Assembly (NCBI GenBank): GCA_035541755.1
Contig: DATKMQ010000055.1
Coordinates: forward strand, 25,677-89,676
Direction: 5' to 3'
Origin: Syntrophorhabdaceae bacterium
Lineage (GTDB): Bacteria > Desulfobacterota > Syntrophorhabdia > Syntrophorhabdales > Syntrophorhabdaceae
DNA length: 64,000 bases
In this document: piece after piece, positions 1 to 8,869 of the stretch
How the letters are laid out: every line of letters starts with the position of its first letter
How positions within the stretch are numbered: the first letter of the stretch is position 1
The notes under the pieces: generated by a model
The model's database searches: none
What the model was told of the DNA's origin: nothing
What the model saw: only the letters and a program-made list of their open reading frames with translations
Translations under genes and position numbers: made by a program

Positions 1-428
1 ATTCTCTGTTCGTTTTCCGGAGCGGCCGGTTCCATTCATTCTCCTTGTGTGTGGATATGTTATCGTGTGCGACCAGGATATGGCAAGAGAAATGTCTTCA
101 TCAGATTATGGCGGATAGTGTAACGCAGGTCACAAAAAAAATGCAACTTATAGAGCGCACTACCTTACAGAAAGCCCGATCCAGGAAAGAGCGTACAGGA
201 ACCGCAGAGGCTGCCAAAGCACCTACCCGGGAGGCTTTCGAAGCGAGGGAGAGTGGCCTTGATTTTTCATTGACACATTTTTTGGAATAAGTTCTAATAT
301 AGTAGGACTTGTTTCAGGAAGTAATTTGATATAAAATGCGCATAAATGTTTATATCAAAAGTAAAGAAACCGACGGCAAATGCGATAATAAGCGTATGGA
401 TTTATAAAAACGTTGGAGAAGAGGAATC
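1..428. other. Upstream region without a convincing gene
   Basis: I see no supported gene here. An 81-codon reading frame at 45-290 has no good ribosome binding site and no recognisable domain. A TTGACA hexamer at 270-275 is followed 19 bases later by TAATAT at 295-300. This is a possible but poorly spaced promoter for the gene at 429, and it would leave a leader of about 120 bases. Confidence 0.4.
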
Positions 429-974
429 ATGGAAAAACTCTGCATTGTAAAAAGGAGAACCAAAACCACAGAACCGGGGCAGGATTCCACAACAACGATA
501 GTCACCCAGGAAAGGGAGACGGTTGTGGAGGAAACGGATGTCCAGGAACTGGACAAAACCCCAAGTTCCAGTCCATCGAACGGCTTTAACGTTCATGATG
601 GCGACCACCTGATATTCAAAGAGGTTGCCGGCGATGAGGAGCAGATATTTTCCATCCAGTTGACGCCGGAGCAGTCGCAGGTTGTCCAGTCCATGAATTG
701 CATTAAAGACCTCCTCTCAGGAAAACATCACGGCGTGAAGATGTCCATGCAACAGACGGTTGACGGAAAGACTGCCTTCAATTTTCACTTCAAACCTGTG
801 TACACCACCCGAATGCTGGATGCACACGATGTGGCTATTATGCTTCAAATAAGCAAGAGCATGCTTTACCGACTCGTCAGAGAAAAAGAGCTGAAGAGCT
901 ACAAAGTGGGTCATCTGAGACGCTTTTTGCTTGAAGATGTTGTGGGATATTTGAGTGGTAGTATTCGAATCTGA
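429..974 (+). CDS. Excisionase-fold helix-turn-helix protein
   Basis: A 181-residue cytoplasmic protein. The last 50 residues or so (about 130-181) resemble the MerR/excisionase-type DNA-binding domain: MLDAHDVAIMLQISKSMLYR, followed by the typical LKSYKVGHLRRFLLEDVVGYL, which is the wing and second helix. The first 125 residues are charged, rich in Thr, Glu and Gln, and match nothing I know. The gene lies 80 bases before the ExeA-like ATPase and is transcribed the same way, so the two may share a transcript. Such domains act as excisionases or small regulators. There is no integrase nearby, so a regulatory role is more likely. The fold is seen; the function is inferred. Confidence 0.75.
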   Translation: MEKLCIVKRRTKTTEPGQDSTTTIVTQERETVVEETDVQELDKTPSSSPSNGFNVHDGDHLIFKEVAGDEEQIFSIQLTPEQSQVVQSMNCIKDLLSGKHHGVKMSMQQTVDGKTAFNFHFKPVYTTRMLDAHDVAIMLQISKSMLYRLVREKELKSYKVGHLRRFLLEDVVGYLSGSIRI

Positions 975-1054
975 AGCCTTGCAGGTTTGTGTGGTAATGA
1001 CGATAACAGCCGGTTTTAATATATGCAGTTCCCGAAGTGAAGGAGGTTATCTAC

Positions 1055-2785
1055 ATGTATACTGATTATTGGGGACTCAAGAAGGCGCCGTTCGACAACG
1101 TGCCGGACCCTTCGATGTATGTTGAAGCGCATGCATCCGTTGAGAATACCATAGCGGAAACTCTGTTTGCCATTGAGGAAGGGAATGAATGTCTCACCGT
1201 CATAGTGGGCGATGTTGGCTTGGGAAAAACACTGTCTCTACGGATGATCCTTGATTCGCTGGATCATGAGAAATATAAGATCGCTTTCGTCACAAATCCG
1301 GATATGTCATTCGTGCAGCTCTTGCGGGAGATCATTGGCCAACTTACCGGCAAAGAGTGCGAGGTAAAGGGAAAGATCGAGTTACTCGAAGTCTTCAACA
1401 AGCTTCTTTTTTCCACGGCCGACGAAGGAAAAAAGGTGCTCATATTCATTGATGAGGCAAACGCGATCTCCCCCACAAATCTGGAGAGCTTAAGACTTCT
1501 CACGAACATGCAGGATGATGACAGGAATCTTTTCACGATAGTTTTAGCCGGACAGCTGGAATTTGCCAAGAGGCTCGAGCATCCCAAGCGGGCAAATCTT
1601 TATCAACGCATCGGTACATACAACCGAATCGAAAAGATGGAAAGCGAAGAACTGGTCAAGAAATACGTCGAGACGAGACTTAAACTGGCGGGAGCTTCGA
1701 AAAACTTTTTTACCGACGACGCCGTGCACTGGCTCTGGGAGTTTTCGGAACACGGTGTGCCTCGGCTCATCAACAAGATAGCGAAACTATGCCTCAAAGC
1801 CGGCGAAACGAATAATTTTCACACAATTAATGGAGAGATTGTACAACAGATCGGAGACCGGTTCGACAAAATGACAGGTCCCGCTGTGCAAAGAAGACGG
1901 ATGAAAGAATCGCCGGTCCCTCAGGTCGCCAAGAAGGAAGCGGCTGAAGAGACCTTTGTGCCGGAGAAGCCCATAAAGACTCCTGAACACGCACAAGAGA
2001 AAGCGCCCGCTTTTATGGCCCCGCCGCCTCCACCGCCCCCTCCTCCCCCTCCTCCCCCTCCACCGCCCCCTCAGGCTGCCCCTGCGGTCAGCACTGCGCC
2101 GGAGATGAGCGTAGCGCGCCCACAGACGGAACCCGTTGAACTGGAATCTCAAGCGATGGCAGAAGAGCCGGTGATTGAAGTACCGAAACAGGATTTGAAG
2201 GAAGAAATCTTCCTTAAGCTCGAAGAAGAAGTCGAAGAATCATCGGCCGAGCCGATCCTGGAAAAGGCTGCGGCCGCTCCGCCGCCTCCTCCTCCGCCGC
2301 CTCCGCCACCACAGATATCGGCAGATTCTATTCCTCAACAGAAGATTGAGGAGCGCCTGGAAACAAGGGTGCCTGCGCCTGAAGTGCCAAAAGAAGTGCC
2401 TGTTGTCGAAAAATTGGAAGATAAGATTGTCGAAAAGGCAGCGCCTCCGCCGCCTCCTCCTCCACCTGCACCACCAGAAGCAAAAGAAACGGAACCAATG
2501 GAAGCGGCGACAAAGGATGTGGTTCGCCCGACCGAAAAAGAGGCGCCTGAAGCGGGGGAAGACCCGGACACGATAATCATAGCCGGTTGCAAGATTAAGA
2601 TCGATATAGCGCCGCATATTATTGAGCAGACGCACTCGGTGAGCATTGAACAACGCCGGAAGGTTGCCGGTGTGCTCGCGGCCCAGACCCTTGAAAAGAA
2701 CCCGCAATTAACGGCTTCACCCACGGTGGATCCGGTGTCCGTGTGGAGCGACATTTTGAACTTGATTATGAAGAGGCTTGAGTAG
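1055..2785 (+). CDS. ExeA/GspA-like AAA ATPase with polyproline tracts
   Basis: A 576-residue P-loop ATPase of the ExeA/GspA type, a family linked to type II secretion, peptidoglycan remodelling and transposition. The start MYTDYWGLKKAPFDNVPDP is the family hallmark and follows AAGGAGG at a good distance, so I prefer ATG 1055 to the in-frame GTG at 1037. Walker A is GDVGLGKT (52-59) and Walker B is KVLIFIDEAN (about 127-136). After the AAA core (about 1-270) comes an acidic, Ala/Pro/Glu-rich tail with three uninterrupted proline runs: 17 residues (323-339), 11 (409-419) and 8 (464-471). A short folded-looking C-terminus follows from about 505. There is no transmembrane segment. The tail may bind partners or span a distance. 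No secretin or GspB gene is in view. Confidence 0.85.
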   Translation: MYTDYWGLKKAPFDNVPDPSMYVEAHASVENTIAETLFAIEEGNECLTVIVGDVGLGKTLSLRMILDSLDHEKYKIAFVTNPDMSFVQLLREIIGQLTGKECEVKGKIELLEVFNKLLFSTADEGKKVLIFIDEANAISPTNLESLRLLTNMQDDDRNLFTIVLAGQLEFAKRLEHPKRANLYQRIGTYNRIEKMESEELVKKYVETRLKLAGASKNFFTDDAVHWLWEFSEHGVPRLINKIAKLCLKAGETNNFHTINGEIVQQIGDRFDKMTGPAVQRRRMKESPVPQVAKKEAAEETFVPEKPIKTPEHAQEKAPAFMAPPPPPPPPPPPPPPPPPQAAPAVSTAPEMSVARPQTEPVELESQAMAEEPVIEVPKQDLKEEIFLKLEEEVEESSAEPILEKAAAAPPPPPPPPPPPQISADSIPQQKIEERLETRVPAPEVPKEVPVVEKLEDKIVEKAAPPPPPPPPAPPEAKETEPMEAATKDVVRPTEKEAPEAGEDPDTIIIAGCKIKIDIAPHIIEQTHSVSIEQRRKVAGVLAAQTLEKNPQLTASPTVDPVSVWSDILNLIMKRLE

Positions 2786-2818
2786 TCGAGTACTGAACAG
2801 GAATCCGCAAAAAAAGGT

Positions 2819-3712
2819 TTATCTCAATTCTTCCAACAGTTGCTTGGCGCCCCAGTGATTGGGATTGACGGATAGCACAAACTGAAGCCTTTGTTTGATT
2901 TCACCGATGCTGTCCTGGTTGAGTTTCGATTTATCCTCGAGATATTGGAGTCTGGCTACATTAAAATGGATTTCTTCCTGGTAATTGTCGATGGCTAGAG
3001 ATTTGCCATAGGCAAAAACCGCTTGCTTGATACTCCCTAGCTCCTCATAGATGGTGCCCAGGCTATTCCATGCATCGGTGTTGTCCTCGCTAAGTTGTAT
3101 GATCTGAGAGTAGCAGTCAAAGGCTTTCCTGTGTTCCCCCTGCTGCATCTGAAGACGTCCCAGATTATTTAGAGCTTTGAGATGGCGAGGATCGATCTTT
3201 AAGACCTCCATATATTGTTCGATGGCTTCATCGAACATATCGTGTCGGTCGTAGACTGCGGCGAGGTAAAAATGTGGCTGTGACGCATTGGGCTCGATAC
3301 TGATCGCTTTCTCCCAGAGCGCTATGGCGCCGTTATAGTCCCCCTGAAGCTCGGCTATGTGGGCGAGGTTGATGTAAGACTCCATGTGTTTGGGGTTAAG
3401 TTTTAATGCCAGCTCATACATCTGTTTTGCGCTGCCAAAGCGTTCCATTTTTTCGTATGCGTAGCCGAGATTGTTGTATGCTTCGATATTTTCTGGTTCC
3501 AGTTGAACGACCTTGGCAAAGAACTTGAGCGCCTTCTCATACTCTTCCCTCTTGATGTATATGAGGCCGAGATTGACGTAGGCGTCAGTATATTTGGGGT
3601 CAAGCTGTATGCACGTCTTGTATGCCTTGATAGCTTTATCAAATGACTGCTCCAGTAAATGGCAGTGATATCCTTCCAAGAACCATTGCTGGGCAGTCTT
3701 TCTTACCGCCAT
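2819..3712 (-). CDS. Tetratricopeptide repeat protein
   Basis: A 297-residue protein made almost wholly of about seven TPR units. Repeated signatures such as AYVNLGLIYIKREEYEKALK, AYNNLGYAYEKMERFGSAKQ and ALNNLGRLQMQQGEHRKAFD are spaced 34 residues apart, starting near residue 8. It has no signal peptide and is probably a cytoplasmic protein-protein scaffold. It converges with the ExeA-like gene, with only 33 bases between the stops. The partner cannot be told from the sequence. Confidence 0.88.
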   Translation of the reverse strand: MAVRKTAQQWFLEGYHCHLLEQSFDKAIKAYKTCIQLDPKYTDAYVNLGLIYIKREEYEKALKFFAKVVQLEPENIEAYNNLGYAYEKMERFGSAKQMYELALKLNPKHMESYINLAHIAELQGDYNGAIALWEKAISIEPNASQPHFYLAAVYDRHDMFDEAIEQYMEVLKIDPRHLKALNNLGRLQMQQGEHRKAFDCYSQIIQLSEDNTDAWNSLGTIYEELGSIKQAVFAYGKSLAIDNYQEEIHFNVARLQYLEDKSKLNQDSIGEIKQRLQFVLSVNPNHWGAKQLLEELR

Positions 3713-3923
3713 TCATCCCTCTCTGTATGATGAAATATGAAATTAAATACTGTCACTTGGCTCGTAGTAAATCATATGAATTTGCGGTGGCCGAAACACC
3801 AGTCTCATGTTAGCAAAGAGGTGCTTCATTGTCAAGGGCAAAAGGGGCAAGAAGCCATGCGGGTGAAGGCGCGGCGATTGAGAGCTTTCGACACATTCAT
3901 TTGATCAAAGGCCAACCAATTTC
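3713..3923. other. Intergenic stretch between TPR and transglutaminase genes
   Basis: This 211-base spacer must hold the promoter of the TPR gene (minus strand) and the 3' end of the transglutaminase operon. I see no gene and no clear terminator. Confidence 0.4.
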
Positions 3924-5882
3924 TCATACCCTGGACGGTATCTGTCGAATGATTTCTTTGAGAGCATTAATCTTTCCTCTATCGAATTTCTTATCATGAT
4001 AGTAGGTTTTTTCAAACTCCGTCACGAAGCGGCACGCATATGTTCTGACCTCACTATCAGCAACGGAGGCGACAAATTCCTCAAGACCCTGGCAATCTCT
4101 TCTGTTATAGCCATGCTTCTCCATTCTTCTCAAGAACTGCCCGATGACTCTGTTTTCGGGCGTCATTTTGTTGAGCAAGAATCGTCTGGCGAGAAAGATG
4201 ATAGAGGTCGTAAGGGCGAGAACCAGGACGATTGCTAAAATGCGCCGTCTGCTAAGAGAGAGATTGAAAGAAGGTTTCCTGAATCCTGTCATGAAAGTGT
4301 GGGCGATAGATAACTGCTTTTCAAGATTGTAATTGATCACGATGCCATACCAGTAATAGTTGATGGTGTCGAAAAAAATCTGTAAGTGAAGAAACGTATT
4401 TTTCCCGGGAAAGGTGTAGACATCCGTGGATGCAGGCGTAGGATCCAAGCGCACCCATCCCCTTCCTGCAATGAAGGCTTCCACCCAGACATGGGCGGTC
4501 TTCTGCGGGACTATATAATAATCTCCCATATCATTGTAATAGCCGCCGTGGTATCCTCCGATAAGTCTTGAGGGGATCTTCGCGATCCTCAGCATAACGG
4601 CCATGGCAGAGGCAAAGTATTCGCAATTTCCACGCTTTGTTTCAAAGAGGAAAGATTCAAGCGGATTCTTGGACACAGGGAGGCTCTCGAGAGAATATCC
4701 ATACTGTCCGCTCTTAAGATAGCGAAAGATAGCGCTCACGGATTCTTCCTGGCTCTTTGTGGAAGTAAGGCTGCGGACGAGTTCGACGATCTTCGGCGAT
4801 AGTCGGGCGGGTAGCTGTAGATAGGTCTTAACGTCTATCTTTTCCTCCGCGATAGTGTCCGATATAGCCGACGTAACTTCGTAGCGGATCCTTCGCTCCA
4901 TAGTCGCAGGCGAGACGTAGGTCAGATCTTTACGCCTCTTCGCCCTTCTCTGCGACATGAAGAGAGGTTTGTCGAGACCAAAGAGATAGACGTTCTGATA
5001 GGGTTCAAGGTATATAGTCTGCTTCAAAATCCTGCCAGACATGCGCGGATGCGATGGGTACTCGGTCACGGCCGTTAATGCCGTTTTTTCTGAAGTGTTC
5101 CAGGAAGTCCCGTCAAAATAGTCAAGGGTGATTCCTCTCCAATAGAGTAGAGCTTCATCAATCTTTTCCATATGCGCCCTGAAGATGACGCTTGCGTCCT
5201 CCTGAATGCTCGATATTTCGCCAAGCCTCACCCTGTCAGTGAAACCGGTTTTAGCATCACCCGGTCTATTGAGAAAGTCGAGAAGGGGATATTGCGCTCT
5301 TGGAAGTATTACGAACATCAGCGCAGAGAGAGGAATGGCGAGGATGGGTATGTAGAGGCATTTCAGGACCATTTTTCTGGCGGTCTCGCGAGTGAGCTCG
5401 AGGTTGGGGTCCTGGGCGTAGTACGTGAGAAACACGAAGGCTATGGACAGAAGAAAGACGAAGAGCAGTAGATAGACAACAAAGATCACACCGAGCGTGA
5501 AAAGCCCTATGCCGGAAAGGAGGAAGAGCGATATGGCGTATATTTGCATGTAGTCTCTCACCTGTTCAAGCTCAAGAAACTTGATGCCGAGAAGCATGAG
5601 AAGGGCCTCAAGCATCTCGGTCACAAAGTCGTCCTTGTTAAGCGTGAAAAGAAAAAAGAGCACCACCGCTATGGAAAAGATCGTGAGTAGACGGCGTGAC
5701 ACGGAAATGCCTTTGAATTCCCTGTAGATCGCGACTGCAAAAAGAAGCAGGAAGATAAGGGAGTATTCAAGATGGATATAACCCGTGAGCGCGGCAAAAG
5801 AAAGCATGCCGATGCACGCGGTCAATCCCTTTATGAGAGACTCTATTCTGAACTGACGTGGGATGATCATCGCTACTGACAT
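3924..5882 (-). CDS. TgpA-like membrane transglutaminase
   Basis: About 652 residues, reading from ATG 5882 (MSVAMIIPRQFR). Longer frames would run into the preceding gene. The N-terminal 190 residues hold about six membrane segments (DUF3488 type). A periplasmic transglutaminase/protease-like core follows, with Cys in GNCEYFASAMAVMLR, His in KTAHVWVEAF and Asp in WVRLDPTPA, the expected Cys-His-Asp triad. One more membrane helix and a cytoplasmic DUF4129-like tail end the protein. Family members are inner-membrane enzymes of unsettled substrate. The gene starts 4 bases after the DUF58 gene ends, in the widespread MoxR-DUF58-TgpA order, so the three are very likely one operon. Confidence 0.87.
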   Translation of the reverse strand: MSVAMIIPRQFRIESLIKGLTACIGMLSFAALTGYIHLEYSLIFLLLFAVAIYREFKGISVSRRLLTIFSIAVVLFFLFTLNKDDFVTEMLEALLMLLGIKFLELEQVRDYMQIYAISLFLLSGIGLFTLGVIFVVYLLLFVFLLSIAFVFLTYYAQDPNLELTRETARKMVLKCLYIPILAIPLSALMFVILPRAQYPLLDFLNRPGDAKTGFTDRVRLGEISSIQEDASVIFRAHMEKIDEALLYWRGITLDYFDGTSWNTSEKTALTAVTEYPSHPRMSGRILKQTIYLEPYQNVYLFGLDKPLFMSQRRAKRRKDLTYVSPATMERRIRYEVTSAISDTIAEEKIDVKTYLQLPARLSPKIVELVRSLTSTKSQEESVSAIFRYLKSGQYGYSLESLPVSKNPLESFLFETKRGNCEYFASAMAVMLRIAKIPSRLIGGYHGGYYNDMGDYYIVPQKTAHVWVEAFIAGRGWVRLDPTPASTDVYTFPGKNTFLHLQIFFDTINYYWYGIVINYNLEKQLSIAHTFMTGFRKPSFNLSLSRRRILAIVLVLALTTSIIFLARRFLLNKMTPENRVIGQFLRRMEKHGYNRRDCQGLEEFVASVADSEVRTYACRFVTEFEKTYYHDKKFDRGKINALKEIIRQIPSRV

Positions 5883-5886
5883 GAGC

Positions 5887-6849
5887 TCAGCCTGAAGTAT
5901 GATTCGGTATTGCGTCGGGCACGAGCGTACCGGCGCTATTGATTCTCGTGTTCGTTCCGTACAGGGCAAGTTCTCTGAGAAGATTAAGTCTGTGGCTCGG
6001 TGAAGCTTCGGGTGGATAGAATCTTCCGTCTATCTTTAACCCTACGGGAATGTTCTTTTTTGACAGTTGAACAATGGTGTAAGCGAGAGACGAAAGCCTT
6101 TCTTCGATATCCTTGACTGCCACCTTTTCAAAATCTATGATTACAGGCCTGTATGAAAGGGAAGAGAGCTCTTTTGTCTTGAGTTTGCCCGTCTTTGCCG
6201 TAGCTTTCCAGTGTATGTATTTGAAAGGGTCTCCCCGCACATATTCTCTGATAGACACAATGTCCGATTCATAACCTAACGCGTCCGAGAGCCGTTCTCC
6301 GCGTCCCCTCGTTTCGACCGGATAGACCGTAAAGAGTTCGCAAGGTTTAAGCGAAGGGAATACAATACAGCTCACGCTCCGACCCGTATCTTTGAAACGT
6401 GTGAAGAAGTTAAAGGGGAACACGGAATAGATGTGAGAATCTTGTATGGTATGCAATCCCCTTTTTGGAAAGGAGATGTCCGTATTAAGAGACGACGTGT
6501 CGGCCGCGTCAGTAAACGGAAACAGGGCGTCGAACTTATCTGTCTTCAGTCGGACGAGAAAGGCGGGCAAAAACCTCTTTTTGTTGTTGAGGGTGATTCT
6601 TATCGGAACCGGGGCGCCCGCGTAGATTTCTCGGGGCATATCGATGGCGAAATCAAGTTTAGAAAGATTTGCTTTTCCGAAAAGGCCGGAGAGGCTCATG
6701 AAGCTTAACAGTGCGGAAACGATGATATAAATGAGGTTATTGTTTGTATTAGTTGCAGCGACCCCGAGGAAGATGGTGACTACGATATAAAGAAATCCCG
6801 CCTTGGAGATTCTGATTACAGGGGTATTGGTATTGCGTTTACGATGGAT
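5887..6849 (-). CDS. DUF58 protein, probable ATC start
   Basis: A DUF58 family protein with the conserved block YVRGDPFKYIHWKATAKTG near the middle, partner of the MoxR ATPase upstream. The first ATG (6699) would give 270 residues and remove both N-terminal membrane helices. The frame stays open 50 codons upstream and encodes just what the family has there: a basic start, then VIRISKAGFLYIVVTIFLGV, then a TNTNNNLIYIIV helix. No ATG, GTG or TTG exists in that stretch. An ATC codon at 6849 lies 6 bases after a strong GGGAGGT ribosome binding site (6856-6862), so I place the start there, giving 320 residues. This overlaps the end of the MoxR gene by 34 bases. A sequence error is the main alternative. 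Confidence 0.8.
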   Translation of the reverse strand: MHRKRNTNTPVIRISKAGFLYIVVTIFLGVAATNTNNNLIYIIVSALLSFMSLSGLFGKANLSKLDFAIDMPREIYAGAPVPIRITLNNKKRFLPAFLVRLKTDKFDALFPFTDAADTSSLNTDISFPKRGLHTIQDSHIYSVFPFNFFTRFKDTGRSVSCIVFPSLKPCELFTVYPVETRGRGERLSDALGYESDIVSIREYVRGDPFKYIHWKATAKTGKLKTKELSSLSYRPVIIDFEKVAVKDIEERLSSLAYTIVQLSKKNIPVGLKIDGRFYPPEASPSHRLNLLRELALYGTNTRINSAGTLVPDAIPNHTSG

Positions 6850-7748
6850 CTTATGACCTCCCTTTTGTTGATGTTTTCGTATTCTTCCTTAAATATTACC
6901 CGGTGCGATATGGTATATTCCGCGAGTTCCTTGATGTCTTCGGGAATGACGAAATCCCTTCCATGAAAGTACGCGTTCGTTTTCGCAGTATTCGTGATGG
7001 TGAGGGCGCCCCGCGTGGATAGGCCGGCGGAGAGATAATCGCTCTCTCGTGTAGCATGGAGTATTAAGAGGGTATATTCAAGAATCTTGTCCGAAATATA
7101 AACGGTCTTTGTTATCTCGTCCTGTATCGCGGCCACGTCGTCCTGGTTTACGACCGGGTCAATGAGATATATGTCTTCCCGTTTGCTGCCTATCTTCAGT
7201 ATCTCTCTTTCCGCGTCCCGCGAAGGATAACCGATACTGATTTTCATCATGAACCTATCGAGCTGTGACTCAGGAAGAGGAAACGTACCGAATTGTTCAG
7301 CCGGGTTCTGAGTGGCGATGACGCTGAATAATTTTGGAAGTTTGTATGTTCTTCCCTCGATGGTTACCTGCTTTTCTTCCATGGCCTCGAGGAGAGCGCT
7401 CTGCGTTTTTGGTGTCGCCCTGTTTATTTCATCGCAGAGCACTATGTTATTGAATATGGGGCCTGGATGGAATTCAAACTCCCCGGCCGTTTTGTTGTAT
7501 ATGGACAGTCCGGTAATGTCTGTGGGTAACAGGTCGCTTGTGCACTGAATTCTCCCAAATGTGAGGCCCAGAGATTTTGCTATGCCGATAGCGAGCGTGG
7601 TCTTTCCCAAGCCGGGCAGATCTTCTATGAGAAGGTGGCCTCGTGAAAAAAAAGAGATAAGCGATAGGTTAAGCGGCTCCTCCTTTCCCTGAAGATAAGT
7701 GGATAACGAGCTCTTTATAAAATCTATCTTATGCGAATTGGGCCCCAT
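6816..7748 (-). CDS. MoxR-type AAA+ ATPase
   Basis: A 310-residue MoxR-family AAA+ ATPase, a chaperone-like protein thought to mature or regulate VWA/DUF58 partners. Walker A is LPGLGKTT (about residues 44-51), Walker B is NIVLCDEINRA, sensor 1 lies in FSVIATQNP, and the arginine-finger region is LPESQLDRFMM. The C-terminal lid ends in the usual short IPIPL. It is the first gene of the operon with DUF58 and TgpA. An AAGGAG motif lies about 15 bases before ATG 7748, which is rather far, so the start is slightly uncertain. Confidence 0.9.
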   Translation of the reverse strand: MGPNSHKIDFIKSSLSTYLQGKEEPLNLSLISFFSRGHLLIEDLPGLGKTTLAIGIAKSLGLTFGRIQCTSDLLPTDITGLSIYNKTAGEFEFHPGPIFNNIVLCDEINRATPKTQSALLEAMEEKQVTIEGRTYKLPKLFSVIATQNPAEQFGTFPLPESQLDRFMMKISIGYPSRDAEREILKIGSKREDIYLIDPVVNQDDVAAIQDEITKTVYISDKILEYTLLILHATRESDYLSAGLSTRGALTITNTAKTNAYFHGRDFVIPEDIKELAEYTISHRVIFKEEYENINKREVIRSIVNAIPIPL

Positions 7749-7852
7749 ATGATGTCCGCCGGTCTCCTTTTTGCATTATAGTAACATATTTGTGCGCTTA
7801 AGGTCTTGATCTACGGCACAGTTTGACAAAATCGGTATTTTCATATTCAATT

Positions 7853-8764
7853 ATGCCTATGCAAAATCCGCAGTTCCCTGATTTTAAACCAATCGGGCTT
7901 GAAGATCGTGAGTTCATTGATGGTCTTTTGTCCGCAGATAACCCAACGATTTCCGAGATGACCTTCACGAATCTTTTTATATGGCGCCGTCATTACGCGT
8001 TTCAATGGTCGATATACAAGGACTGGCTTTTTATCATATCCGGACAAGGCCAGGGTGGCGTCTACGCTTTCGAGCCCATAGGCTCGTCGCCGCGGAAAGA
8101 AGCCGTTTTCACACTTCTCACGTGGCTTCGCGATACCATGCAAGTAGAAGACGCGAGGATAGAAAGGGCAGATCAAAAACTTATTTCGGAGTTAAGCGAC
8201 CTGCCAGACTTCTCTATTGAGCCTCTCCGGGACCATTTCGATTACGTCTATCGCAGGGAAGACCTGGTGCAGCTTGCAGGCAACAAGTACCGATCCAAGA
8301 GAAACCACATTAACCAGCTCCTGCGTTTTCACGCGTGCGTCTACGAACCTCTTCAAGGTCGGCATATCGACGACTGCCTGGAGTTGCAGGAAAAATGGTG
8401 CCAGATGCGCAGATGCGAAGACGACTTGAGCCTGCTCAGCGAACATGAGGCGATTGTGGAAATACTCACCCATTTTGACGCATTGCAAGTCCAGGGCGGA
8501 GTGGGTCTCGTGGGAGGAAAACTCGGGGCTTTCACTATCGGTGAGCAACTGAATAGTGATACGGCCGTAATCCACATCGAAAAGGCGGACCCGGAGATGT
8601 CGGGTCTCTATTCGTTCATTAACCAGCAGTTTTGTGAAAATGTGTGGCAGCACGTTACCTACATCAACAGGGAACAGGATCTGGGCATACCTGGACTGCG
8701 TGAAGCAAAGCTTTCCTACTATCCCGATCACTTTTCGGAAAAGTTCAGGATTCGTTTGAAATAG
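7853..8764 (+). CDS. DUF2156 (phosphatidylglycerol lysyltransferase-like C-terminal domain) protein
   Basis: About 303 residues of the DUF2156 family, an acetyltransferase-like fold related to the catalytic domain of MprF but without its membrane part. Visible family features are the opening FKPIGLEDREFIDGLL, the central YRSKRNHINQLLRF and the closing YINREQDLGIPGLREAKLSY plus YPDHFSEKF. Start: a TTGACA box sits at 7823-7828, so a TTG start there is unlikely and ATG 7853 is preferred, although it has no strong ribosome binding site. The gene is divergent from the MoxR operon. The substrate is unknown; an aminoacyl-tRNA-dependent transfer is only inferred from the family. Confidence 0.78.
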   Translation: MPMQNPQFPDFKPIGLEDREFIDGLLSADNPTISEMTFTNLFIWRRHYAFQWSIYKDWLFIISGQGQGGVYAFEPIGSSPRKEAVFTLLTWLRDTMQVEDARIERADQKLISELSDLPDFSIEPLRDHFDYVYRREDLVQLAGNKYRSKRNHINQLLRFHACVYEPLQGRHIDDCLELQEKWCQMRRCEDDLSLLSEHEAIVEILTHFDALQVQGGVGLVGGKLGAFTIGEQLNSDTAVIHIEKADPEMSGLYSFINQQFCENVWQHVTYINREQDLGIPGLREAKLSYYPDHFSEKFRIRLK

Positions 8765-8869
8765 TTCGGGCGGTTTGCCGGAAAAGATCCTGCCCGGCGC
8801 CCGGCATCGTGCGCAACAGGTTCTTGTCGGAGCCGTCTATTTTCTCTCGGGCAAGTTGTGGTTCAGCGT

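Noticed and set aside
45..290. 81-codon frame near the left edge
   Set aside because: No ribosome binding site, no domain, and mixed low-complexity composition. It may be chance.
2240..2707. 155-codon Arg-rich frame opposite the ExeA-like gene
   Set aside because: It is the complement of the proline runs and acidic segments; the Arg/Trp/Gly-rich sequence is a by-product.
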